Part shown: piece after piece, positions 1 through 5,869 of the stretch | Position numbering within the stretch: the stretch's first letter is position 1 | Layout of the letters: every line of letters starts with the position of its first letter | Assembly: GCA_905211615.1 (NCBI GenBank) | Contig: CAJMBB010000077.1 | Span: forward strand, 1-8,992 | Length of the DNA: 8,992 bases | Direction of reading: 5' to 3' | Source of the DNA: an uncultured Collinsella sp. | GTDB lineage: Bacteria; Actinomycetota; Coriobacteriia; Coriobacteriales; Coriobacteriaceae | Made by a program: the position numbers and the translations under genes | Notes under the pieces: model-generated | What the model was told of the DNA's origin: nothing | The model's database searches: none | The model's input: only the letters and a program-made list of their open reading frames with translations

Positions 1-885
1 GGAGCACACGTAGATCTCGTCGGTTCCCGGACGCATGGCGGCGTGCGTGGTCATGAGCATGCAGCCGCGCTCGCGCCCCGGGATGACGATCTGGCCGCGG
101 GGTACGCCGTTGGGGGCAAACACGAGGTAGCGTCCCTGTCCGAAAATCGCGACGTAGAGGTTTCCCGCTGCGTCGAGCTCGCAGGAATCGCAACCGCCGC
201 AGCCGATGAACGAGTAAGGCATGGACGTGCCGTACGGTGCGATGGAAGCCAGGTCATCCTGCAGGTGGAGCCGGTAGAGAATTCCCGCGCCGAACTCCGT
301 CACCCAGAGGGTGTGCCCATCGGGCTCGAGCGCGATGCCGTTGGCCATGCACCTGTTGGTGAGCACGGGCTCGACCGTGGCGCCGGGCTCACTAACGTGG
401 TAGACCCCACCGGTGGGGCACTGCGCGGACCCTCCCATGTCGGAAAAGAAGAACCCGCCGCGACCATCAAAGACCACATCGTCGATGTGATAGCCGGCGC
501 CGTCGAAAAGCAAGCGCTCGATCGCCCCCTCGGGGGAGATGACCGCGATGAACCCGCCGGAGTCCGGCCCGAGGCACGCCACGTAATACCGCCCGTCCGC
601 CGCGATGCGCAGCCCAGCGGGATGTGAACCCGTGGGGAGCACACAGACGGTTTCGATAGCGGCGGTGCGCAGATCGAGACGAACAAGACGGCAGTCCGGT
701 GCGCTTACGAAGAGCAGATGATCGGCGTCTTCGAAGATCAGCCCCTCGAGGGCATTGCCACCGCGGTCGATCTCGCACACGAGCTCGGCGGTAACGGTCT
801 CGAGCAGCGACTCCTGGGGTGGGATAGGATACGCCTCTCGGGCAATCCCGGCGCCGAGCGCCTCAGCACAAACTTGCATCATCAT
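1..885 (-). CDS. Drp35-like lactonase (SMP-30/gluconolactonase beta-propeller family), 3' end cut by window edge
   Basis: Translating the minus strand from 885 gives 295 codons open to the left edge, so the C-terminus (about 30 residues by family length) is missing. The order of motifs matches the calcium-dependent lactonase Drp35 of staphylococci: LEGL with Glu47, IDDVVFD with Asp136, MANGIAL with Asn182, CDSCELD with Asp233-Ser234, then GQGRYLVF and IVIPGRERG. From memory of Drp35 these positions correspond to its metal ligands, all kept here. The family hydrolyses lactones such as dihydrocoumarin; the natural substrate is unknown. No signal peptide is seen, so it is probably cytoplasmic. 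It starts 9 bp after the phospho-beta-glucosidase stop, so it is the third gene of the PTS operon. Three ATG codons lie in a row (885, 882, 879). The GAGAG Shine-Dalgarno favours the third, at 879. A sugar gluconolactonase role is the alternative. Confidence 0.85.
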   Translation of the reverse strand, partial: MMMQVCAEALGAGIAREAYPIPPQESLLETVTAELVCEIDRGGNALEGLIFEDADHLLFVSAPDCRLVRLDLRTAAIETVCVLPTGSHPAGLRIAADGRYYVACLGPDSGGFIAVISPEGAIERLLFDGAGYHIDDVVFDGRGGFFFSDMGGSAQCPTGGVYHVSEPGATVEPVLTNRCMANGIALEPDGHTLWVTEFGAGILYRLHLQDDLASIAPYGTSMPYSFIGCGGCDSCELDAAGNLYVAIFGQGRYLVFAPNGVPRGQIVIPGRERGCMLMTTHAAMRPGTDEIYVCS

Positions 886-890
886 CTCTC
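886..890 (-). promoter_or_regulatory. Ribosome binding site GAGAG deciding the lactonase start
   Basis: GAGAG on the minus strand directly abuts the first ATG of a run of three in-frame ATGs. Its spacing to the third ATG (879) is 6 nt, which is normal, while the first ATG would have none. It lies just after the TGA of the preceding gene, consistent with translational coupling. Confidence 0.5.
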
Positions 891-894
891 AATT

Positions 895-2361
895 TCAGTC
901 GAGGTCGGCGCCGTTGCTGGCGATGACCTTCTGGAACCAGTAGAAGCTGTCTTTGCGACAGCGCGCGAGCGTCCCGGCGCCCTCGTTGTCCTTGTCAACG
1001 TACACAAAGCCGTAGCGCTTTGCCATCTCGCCTGTAGAGGCGGATACTAGATCGATGCAGCCCCACGGCAGGTACCCCGTGAGCGCGACGCCGTCCTTCA
1101 CGGCCTCGCGCATCTGTTCGATGTGCTGGCGTAGGTAGTCGACGCGGTAAGTGTCGTGGATGGAGCCGTCCGGCTCGACTTCGTCGTAGGCGCCCAGACC
1201 GTTCTCGACCACCATGACGGGAATCTGATAGCGGTCCCAAATCTCATTGAGGCTCCAGCGCAGGCCCTTGGAATCGATCTGCCAACCCCAGTCGGAAGCC
1301 TTGAGATACGGGTTCTTCACGCCGTCGAAGAGGTTTCCACTCGTGCGCTCCTTGCCGCTCTCAGACGAGACGCAGTTGGACATGTAGTACGAGAAGGAGT
1401 AGAAGTCGACCGTCCCCTCGTGCAGGATACGCTCGTCGTCCTCGCCCATCTCAATCCTGATGTCGTTTTCGTCAAAGTAACGCAGGATGTAGGCGGGATA
1501 GAGCCCGCGCACTTGGACGTCCGAGCAGAACCAGTTCACACGGTGCACCTCGCGCTGCGACTCGAGCATGTCGTCGGGCGAGCAGGTCAGTGGGTAGAGG
1601 GGGGCAAAGACGCTCATGTTGCCCATCTTGAGGCTCGGGTAATGCTCGTGGGCGTAGCTCACGGTGAGCGCGCTTGCAACGAACTGGTGGTGGAGCGCCT
1701 GAAAGCGCACCTGGGGCTCGTCGGGCAGGTCGGTGCGCGCGCCGGAGAAACCGCGGATGGTCCCGAGCGAGGACGAGGCGCCATTCTTGGCGAGCGCGGC
1801 ATTGATCTCGTTGAAGGTGAGCCAGTAGGTGACCTTATCGTGGTAACGGTCGAGCACGGTCGTGGCATAGCGGACGAAGTGGTCGACGCAGGCACGTCCC
1901 TCCCAGCCGTTCATCTCCTCGACCAGGGCGTAGGGCATCTCGTAATGTGAGAGCGTCACCACCGGCTCGATTCCGTGGGAGCGCAGGCAGTCGAAGACGC
2001 GGTCATAGAACGCAAGGCCGGCCTCGTTGGGCCCCTCCTCCATACCTGTGGGGAAGATGCGCGTCCAGGCTATCGAGAGTCGGAACGCTTTGAATCCCAT
2101 CTCGGCGAGCAGAGCGATGTCCTCCTCGTAGCGGTGGTAGAAGTCCACGGCCTCGTGACTCGGATAGACAAACTCGTCGCTCAGCGACGGCTCGATGCGC
2201 TTTGAAACGTGGGCGGAGCCCGAGGTGCTCACGTCAGGGATGGAGATGCCCTTACCGTCAGCGTCCCAGGCGCCCTCGAACTGGTTGGCGGCGGTGGCGC
2301 CTCCCCAGAGAAACCCCTCGGGAAAACCCTTGGGGGCGTGCGCGTTCGTGAAGGTGCTCAT
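895..2361 (-). CDS. bglA: GH1 6-phospho-beta-glucosidase
   Basis: A complete 488-residue glycoside hydrolase family 1 protein, of usual length. It hydrolyses beta-glucoside 6-phosphates delivered by the PTS into glucose-6-phosphate and an aglycone, in the cytoplasm. Visible landmarks are the N-terminal FLWGGATAANQFEGA at about 17-31, the TFNE acid/base Glu185, the VVENG nucleophile Glu386, and the C-terminal phosphate-recognition segment with Ser440/Ser442, Lys448 and Tyr450 (S-A-S..K-R-Y). That segment marks phospho-sugar enzymes rather than plain beta-glucosidases. The start is fixed by AGGAGG at 2369-2374, 7 nt upstream of the ATG. It lies 67 bp downstream of the PTS permease, separated by a strong hairpin, and 9 bp before the lactonase. 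A homologous but decayed C-terminus occurs at 4733-4798. 6-phospho-beta-galactosidase activity cannot be excluded from sequence alone, but the neighbouring PTS favours glucosides. Confidence 0.95.
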   Translation of the reverse strand: MSTFTNAHAPKGFPEGFLWGGATAANQFEGAWDADGKGISIPDVSTSGSAHVSKRIEPSLSDEFVYPSHEAVDFYHRYEEDIALLAEMGFKAFRLSIAWTRIFPTGMEEGPNEAGLAFYDRVFDCLRSHGIEPVVTLSHYEMPYALVEEMNGWEGRACVDHFVRYATTVLDRYHDKVTYWLTFNEINAALAKNGASSSLGTIRGFSGARTDLPDEPQVRFQALHHQFVASALTVSYAHEHYPSLKMGNMSVFAPLYPLTCSPDDMLESQREVHRVNWFCSDVQVRGLYPAYILRYFDENDIRIEMGEDDERILHEGTVDFYSFSYYMSNCVSSESGKERTSGNLFDGVKNPYLKASDWGWQIDSKGLRWSLNEIWDRYQIPVMVVENGLGAYDEVEPDGSIHDTYRVDYLRQHIEQMREAVKDGVALTGYLPWGCIDLVSASTGEMAKRYGFVYVDKDNEGAGTLARCRKDSFYWFQKVIASNGADLD

Positions 2362-2390
2362 TGGTTTTCCTCCTGGAGTCAGATGGTGGG

Positions 2391-2420
2391 GCGGGCGCCG
2401 GGCACATCCTCGGCGCCCGC
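2391..2420 (-). other. Intercistronic GC stem-loop between permease and glucosidase genes
   Basis: A perfect 10-bp inverted repeat (GCGGGCGCCG / CGGCGCCCGC) with a 10-nt loop begins 8 nt after the permease stop codon. The sequence after it is C-rich and lacks a T-run, so it does not look like a normal intrinsic terminator. It could stabilise the 3' end of the permease transcript, cause partial termination, or lower expression of the downstream genes. The role is inferred; the repeat itself is plain. Confidence 0.6.
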
Positions 2421-2428
2421 ACGGTTAG

Positions 2429-3895
2429 CTAGGACGCCTTCTTTGCAGGCTCATCCTTGTAGATGACCATCTCGATCGCAAAGGCGATGACCGCGGCGAT
2501 GAGGGAGCCGATGATCATGTAGATCATGTTCGTGATGCCCTCGGCGCCGCTCGGGTCGATGTAGGTGGCGAGCCCCATCAGGCCGGAGTAGCCCTGCGTG
2601 AAGCACTTGGCACCCATGGCACCGATGAAGCAGCCGCCAAAGGCGGAGGCGATGCAGGACACGACGAAGGGCTTGACGCGCGGGAGCGTGATGCCGTAAA
2701 TGGCCGGCTCGGTGGTACCGAAGATGCCGGAGATCATGGCCGGGATGGCGAGGTCGCGGGTCTTCTTGTCCTTGGTCTTGAGGTAGATGGCGAGGACGAC
2801 GGCCGTCTGGGCGAAGGTGCACACGTACGCGGGAGCAACGATGGTGTCAAAGCCCTGCGTGGCAAGGTTGCTGATCTTGATCGGGGCGAGGGCCCAATGC
2901 AGGCCAAACATGACGAACACCTGGTTGAGGCCACCAAGGACGGCGCCCGCAACGGCGCCGCCGACGCCGGGCAGGGCGTAGAGCGCGTTGAAGAGCACAA
3001 GGACGAGGCTCGTGAGGATGCTGGCGATGGGGCCGATGATGAGGTAGGTAAGTGAAATGCCCACGGCGAGCGTGATCAGCGGGGTGGCAAAGAAGGCGAT
3101 GGAGGAGGGCATGACGCTCTTGAGACCCTTCTCGATCTTGGAGACCACGTACATCGACAGGATGATGGGAATGATCGAGGAGGTGTAGCCCGAGGCCGGC
3201 ATGATGATGGGGATGCCAAAGAACGTGAGCGTATAGTTCATGACGATGGGCGTGCCGGCAAAGACGGTGCCGATCACGTCGAGCGAGGTGCTGTTGACCA
3301 TCTGCGGGTAGCAGAGCGCGGCACCCATAGCCATGCCGATGAACTCGTTGCACCCGAACTTCTTGGCCGAGGTGTAGCCGAGCATGATGGGCAGGAAGTA
3401 GAAAAAGCCGTTGGAGACGGCGCGCAGAACGATGTAGGCGCCATCCTCGGTCCCCATCCAACCCAGGAAGGCAAACAGGGCGAGAAGACCCTGGATCATG
3501 CCAGCTGCGGCGAGCACGCCGAGCGTGGGCCCGAGGATGCCAGAGACGAGATCGATCAGGTTGCCGACGACACCCTTCTTGATCTCGCCGTCAGAGGCGC
3601 CGTCGACGGGGCTGCCGTCCTCGTCGACGGTGCCGGCGCCCTGGAAGTGGCCGACCTCGAGCACGGCGTCATAGACCTGCTCCACGTGCGGGCCAATGAC
3701 GACCTGGTACTGACCGTTGGCGTTGATCACCTGGACGACACCGTCGGTCTGCTCGAGCACCTCGGTGTTGGCCTTGGACTCGTCCTTGAGCCTGAACCGC
3801 AGCCTCGTGATGCAGTGGACGACGGAGATGACGTTGTCCTTCCCTCCCACGTTCTGCACGATGATCCGGGCGAGCCCGTTGTACTTGTTCGGCAT
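2429..3895 (-). CDS. bglP: PTS beta-glucoside transporter, EIIBC subunits (no IIA domain)
   Basis: A 488-residue membrane permease of the glucose/beta-glucoside PTS superfamily. Residues 1-80 form the IIB domain, with the phosphorylated Cys28 in VVHCITRLRF. A linker at about 85-105 leads to a multi-spanning IIC domain (about 110-478) with hydrophobic helices, the conserved GLHWALAPI (331-339) and GTTEPAIYG (393-401). It imports and phosphorylates a sugar, most likely a beta-glucoside given the GH1 enzyme downstream. Trehalose- or sucrose-type relatives share this fold. Many family members carry IIA at the C-terminus; this one stops after IIC (YKDEPAKKAS) and must use an external IIA, plausibly the gene at 4093-4632. 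I chose the ATG at 3895 because AGGGAG lies 5 nt upstream and MPNKYNGLA matches family starts. An in-frame ATG at 3937 has no Shine-Dalgarno and overlaps the predicted -10 box. Confidence 0.93.
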   Translation of the reverse strand: MPNKYNGLARIIVQNVGGKDNVISVVHCITRLRFRLKDESKANTEVLEQTDGVVQVINANGQYQVVIGPHVEQVYDAVLEVGHFQGAGTVDEDGSPVDGASDGEIKKGVVGNLIDLVSGILGPTLGVLAAAGMIQGLLALFAFLGWMGTEDGAYIVLRAVSNGFFYFLPIMLGYTSAKKFGCNEFIGMAMGAALCYPQMVNSTSLDVIGTVFAGTPIVMNYTLTFFGIPIIMPASGYTSSIIPIILSMYVVSKIEKGLKSVMPSSIAFFATPLITLAVGISLTYLIIGPIASILTSLVLVLFNALYALPGVGGAVAGAVLGGLNQVFVMFGLHWALAPIKISNLATQGFDTIVAPAYVCTFAQTAVVLAIYLKTKDKKTRDLAIPAMISGIFGTTEPAIYGITLPRVKPFVVSCIASAFGGCFIGAMGAKCFTQGYSGLMGLATYIDPSGAEGITNMIYMIIGSLIAAVIAFAIEMVIYKDEPAKKAS

Positions 3896-3900
3896 ATCTT

Positions 3901-3906
3901 CTCCCT
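3901..3906 (-). promoter_or_regulatory. Ribosome binding site AGGGAG of the EIIBC gene
   Basis: AGGGAG (within GAAGGGAG) on the minus strand stands 5 nt before the ATG at 3895. This site decides between that start and the upstream in-frame ATG at 3937, which lacks any comparable sequence. Confidence 0.75.
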
Positions 3907-3935
3907 TCGAATTGACCGAACCACTTGGTAAACTC

Positions 3936-3964
3936 ATTGTAAAATGGCCTCTGAGCTGGGAGAA
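3936..3964 (-). promoter_or_regulatory. Candidate promoter of the EIIBC-glucosidase-lactonase operon
   Basis: On the minus strand a TACAAT (3936-3941, 5 of 6 to the -10 consensus) follows a weak -35-like TTCTCC (3959-3964) after 17 bp. Transcription would begin near 3929, leaving a leader of about 33 nt. The poor -35 fits a promoter that needs an activator. The same -35 core (ACTTCT) and similar geometry recur in front of the EIIA gene. Confidence 0.5.
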
Positions 3965-3980
3965 GTTTCAGTTCTTGAGT

Positions 3981-4006
3981 GAGCTATGACGTTAGCATCA
4001 TAGCTC
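3981..4006. promoter_or_regulatory. Palindromic operator 1, upstream of the EIIBC promoter
   Basis: Perfect 9-bp arms GAGCTATGA and TCATAGCTC are separated by 8 bp. The site ends 16 bp upstream of the -35-like box of the permease promoter. A second copy with the same arm sequence, 8-bp spacing and 16-bp offset precedes the EIIA gene (4723-4748). This is the form expected for a dimeric regulator. No regulator gene lies in the window, so the protein is unknown. The position upstream of -35 fits activation better than simple steric repression. Confidence 0.7.
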
Positions 4007-4014
4007 GAAACACA

Positions 4015-4051
4015 ATGCGGGCGGAAGACCTCTAGGACCTCCCGCCCGCAT
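4015..4051 (-). terminator. Terminator-like hairpin after the EIIA gene
   Basis: A perfect 10-bp stem (ATGCGGGCGG / CCGCCCGCAT) encloses a 17-nt loop that contains the direct repeat GAGGTC-CTA-GAGGTC. It lies 41 bp after the EIIA stop. On the minus strand the stem is followed by TGTGTTT, a modest T-rich stretch, so termination may be partial. It separates the EIIA gene from the operator and promoter of the permease operon. Confidence 0.55.
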
Positions 4052-4092
4052 GCCGCACTAGATTCTTTGTGGGTTTAAGCGACCCGCCGAGA

Positions 4093-4632
4093 CTAGCTCG
4101 CCCTGACGACCTGCTCCCCCACCGCCACGCTTGAGTCGGGCTCAGCGATGAGGTCGACGCTGCCGTAGGACGCCCCGTTGGTCACAGCGAGAATCACCAC
4201 GTCCTTGTGGCCCGAGTCCGCGATCTCCTTGCGCGAGAAGCCCAGGATGGGCTGGCCGACGCTCACGTGGTCATTCTTCTTGGCGTAGGGGGTGAAGCCC
4301 TTGCCGTTCATGTCGACGGTGTCGAGTCCCACGTGGACGAGCACCTCGACCCCGTCGTCGGAGACGATGCCCATCGCGTGGCCCATCATGACGCTCACCG
4401 TACCCGTGACCGGCGCGTAAACCATCTCACCGTCGGGCCAGATGCCGCAGCCCGGACCAAGCGCCTCGGACGAGAAGACCGGATCGGGAACGTCCTTCAT
4501 CGCCACCACGCGACCGGAGACCGGCGCGCAGACGACGCCGGACGCCGCGTTAGCCTCGACACCCGCGGGAGCCGCGGACTGAGCGGCCTGCGTGGCCTGG
4601 GCCGCCTTCTTGAACCTGTCAAAGAGCCCCAT
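4093..4632 (-). CDS. crr: Stand-alone PTS EIIA component, glucose (Crr) type
   Basis: A 179-residue EIIA-Glc-family protein. It takes phosphate from HPr and passes it to the Cys of a IIB domain. The active-site pair is His85 (MMGHAMGI) and His100 (VEVLVHVGLDTV). The 15-residue spacing equals His75/His90 of E. coli EIIA-Glc, with the second His being the phosphorylated one. VVCAPVSGRVV (33-43) and MVYAPVTGTV (70-79) are typical sheet repeats. The N-terminus MGLFDRFKKA resembles the amphipathic membrane-tethering tail of E. coli Crr, followed by an Ala-rich linker to about residue 30. AAAGGA at 4641-4646 lies 8 nt before the ATG. It sits just upstream of a permease lacking IIA and shares that operon's operator motif, so it is the likely partner. 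It could also serve other IIBC proteins or global carbon control. Confidence 0.92.
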   Translation of the reverse strand: MGLFDRFKKAAQATQAAQSAAPAGVEANAASGVVCAPVSGRVVAMKDVPDPVFSSEALGPGCGIWPDGEMVYAPVTGTVSVMMGHAMGIVSDDGVEVLVHVGLDTVDMNGKGFTPYAKKNDHVSVGQPILGFSRKEIADSGHKDVVILAVTNGASYGSVDLIAEPDSSVAVGEQVVRAS

Positions 4633-4676
4633 CCTGTCCGTCCTTTCCGTACAAGGGATACAACCGCCTTACCGCA

Positions 4677-4706
4677 AGTCTAGGAGCAACGCCCCCGGGA
4701 TCAGAA
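4677..4706 (-). promoter_or_regulatory. Candidate promoter of the EIIA gene
   Basis: On the minus strand TAGACT (4677-4682, 4 of 6 to the -10 consensus) follows TTCTGA (4701-4706) after 18 bp. The predicted leader is about 37 nt. The box is weak by itself. Its main support is its parallel with the permease promoter: the same ACTTCT at -35 and the same 16-bp offset from the palindrome. Confidence 0.4.
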
Positions 4707-4722
4707 GTCATAGTTGCTTCGT

Positions 4723-4748
4723 CAGCTACGACTCAGACGTCATAGCCG
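4723..4748. promoter_or_regulatory. Palindromic operator 2, upstream of the EIIA promoter
   Basis: Arms GCTACGA (4725-4731) and TCATAGC (4740-4746) are separated by 8 bp, matching operator 1 at 16 of 26 positions, nearly all in the arms. It ends 16 bp from the -35-like box, as operator 1 does. The 16-bp stretch also shares an AACT core with the other promoter. An extra half-site TCATAG lies at 4708-4713. The operator overlaps the last codons of the GH1 remnant. Confidence 0.6.
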
Positions 4749-4798
4749 TTGCTCTTGATGGTCTTCTGGTATGCGTAGAAGCTGGCCTTGCGTCGGCG
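4733..4798 (-). pseudogene. Decayed C-terminal fragment of a second GH1 phospho-beta-glucosidase
   Basis: Minus-strand codons here read RRRKASFYAYQKTIKSNGYDV followed by a TGA stop at 4733-4735. They align with the C-terminus of the intact GH1 protein in this window (CRKDSFYWFQKVIASNG). By hand count 37 of 48 nucleotides match across the aligned stretch. No start codon or upstream GH1 sequence remains. The fragment begins immediately after the TAG of the esterase gene, in the same frame. It is best read as the leftover end of an ancestral glucosidase gene that once preceded the EIIA gene, lost when the esterase operon came to lie beside it. It is too diverged to be a recent duplicate of the present gene. 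Confidence 0.8.
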
Positions 4799-5869
4799 CT
4801 AGGCGCGCGAGAATGCCTCCTGTATGAAGGCGTCGAACTCGGGGATCCAACCGCCCAGGGCGCCGAAGCCGTGCGGCCAGCCGTCGAGCACACGGGCATG
4901 CACGACGTATCCGAGGTCCGCCATAAGCTCGACCTGCGCCTCAAACTGGTCGTAGAAGGGGTCGCGCGTTCCATAGCAGTAGCAAGTGGGTGGCAGGCTT
5001 GCCTGTGCGAGCAAGTCGGCGTCAAGTGAGGCCACAGAGAGGCGCCCATAGAACGAGTAGATCATCGCATCTGCCGCGACATCGGCGGAAACGTGGTCCA
5101 AATCGTCCGGAATATAGGAGGGATCGAGGGTGTCGGGCGTAACGTTGCCGCGCCAGTTGATGAGCTCCTCACCGCAGAGGATGCCACCGGCGGAATACCC
5201 TCCCACCGCGATGTGATCTTCGCTCGGCAGCCCGAACTCGTCGGCGTGGGCGCGGACGAAGCGCACGGCGCGTGCCAGATCGAGCGCACCCTCCTGCTGC
5301 GAATACGGACGCAAGCGATAGTCGACGACGAAGCACTGGTAGCCGCGGCGGGAGACCTCCTCCGCCGTAGGGTAGCAGTCTGCGTTGTCGCCGCGGAAGA
5401 TGAAGGCCCCGCCGGCGCACAGGAGCACGGCGCCCTTGACCGCGGCGCCCGCAGGCACGGGAACGCTTGTTATCGTGGGGCGGAAGCCCCTGGGGTCTTG
5501 TCCTCCCGCATCGCTTTCTGTAGTTGCCGGCGCCCGCCCTTCCTCCCAGAGGAAAAGGCGCTGTTGTTCGTGCGGGCGAATCCTGGCTGTGAGCACCGTC
5601 CCCTCCACGGTCGAGGAATCCGGACTCACATGATTGTCGTTAAGGTTCATGAGTCCCTCCATGTCCACGTCAAGCTCAACCAGCTCGCGAACGCCGCCTA
5701 GGTCGTTTTTAGATACGGTGTTGTTGGTTTCCGTCGAGACGCCAACGAGAGAGCCTTGCTCCCGGCGGTCGTGCTCGACCAGCTCGCGTGTCGAATTGGC
5801 GCAACCGGCGAGCAACGCTGTGGCGGCACCGGTCGCAGCCATGAGAAACGCTCGTCTCGTTAGGTTCAT
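4799..5869 (-). CDS. Tat-exported lipoprotein, alpha/beta-hydrolase (esterase) 1
   Basis: A 356-residue secreted esterase-like protein. The N-terminus NLTRRAFLMAATG is a twin-arginine motif and LLAGC a lipobox (lipidated Cys23), so the protein should be exported folded and anchored on the outer face of the membrane. The hydrolase domain starts near residue 140. The catalytic triad is Ser226 in GGYSAGG, Asp303 in GTRDPF and His333 in WPHGFG. The usual HGGG oxyanion segment reads CAGGAF. Relatives include acetyl-xylan and other carbohydrate esterases; the substrate is unknown. The start overlaps the previous gene's TGA (ATGA), with GGAAGG 7 nt upstream, so I prefer 5869 over a TTG at 5884. It is about 26% of codons longer at the N-terminus than a bare hydrolase domain would need; residues 24-135 are not recognised. 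Paralogue of the next gene upstream. Confidence 0.88.
   Translation of the reverse strand: MNLTRRAFLMAATGAATALLAGCANSTRELVEHDRREQGSLVGVSTETNNTVSKNDLGGVRELVELDVDMEGLMNLNDNHVSPDSSTVEGTVLTARIRPHEQQRLFLWEEGRAPATTESDAGGQDPRGFRPTITSVPVPAGAAVKGAVLLCAGGAFIFRGDNADCYPTAEEVSRRGYQCFVVDYRLRPYSQQEGALDLARAVRFVRAHADEFGLPSEDHIAVGGYSAGGILCGEELINWRGNVTPDTLDPSYIPDDLDHVSADVAADAMIYSFYGRLSVASLDADLLAQASLPPTCYCYGTRDPFYDQFEAQVELMADLGYVVHARVLDGWPHGFGALGGWIPEFDAFIQEAFSRA

Noticed and set aside
300..778. Minus-strand open frames at 300-686 and 467-778
   Set aside because: They are alternative frames over the lactonase gene, whose own frame is open from 885 to the edge and aligns with Drp35.
1156..1950. A 264-codon plus-strand open frame inside the glucosidase region
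   Set aside because: It is antisense to the GH1 gene, whose catalytic motifs are intact; the composition is that of a shadow frame.
3896..3937. N-terminal extension of the EIIBC protein from an ATG at 3937
   Set aside because: No Shine-Dalgarno precedes it, it overlaps the likely -10 box, and the ATG at 3895 has AGGGAG at good spacing.
3997..4002. TATGAT inside operator 1 as the -10 box of the permease operon
   Set aside because: No -35-like sequence at 16-18 bp upstream beyond TTCCGC within the terminator stem, and operator 2 does not keep a matching arrangement. TACAAT at 3936-3941 fits better.
3896..4092. A LicT/BglG-type ribonucleic antiterminator before the permease gene
   Set aside because: I searched the leader for the GGATTGTTACTG...GCAGGCAAAACC-like pattern and found none. 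The hairpin at 4015-4051 lies upstream of the predicted promoter and belongs to the EIIA gene.
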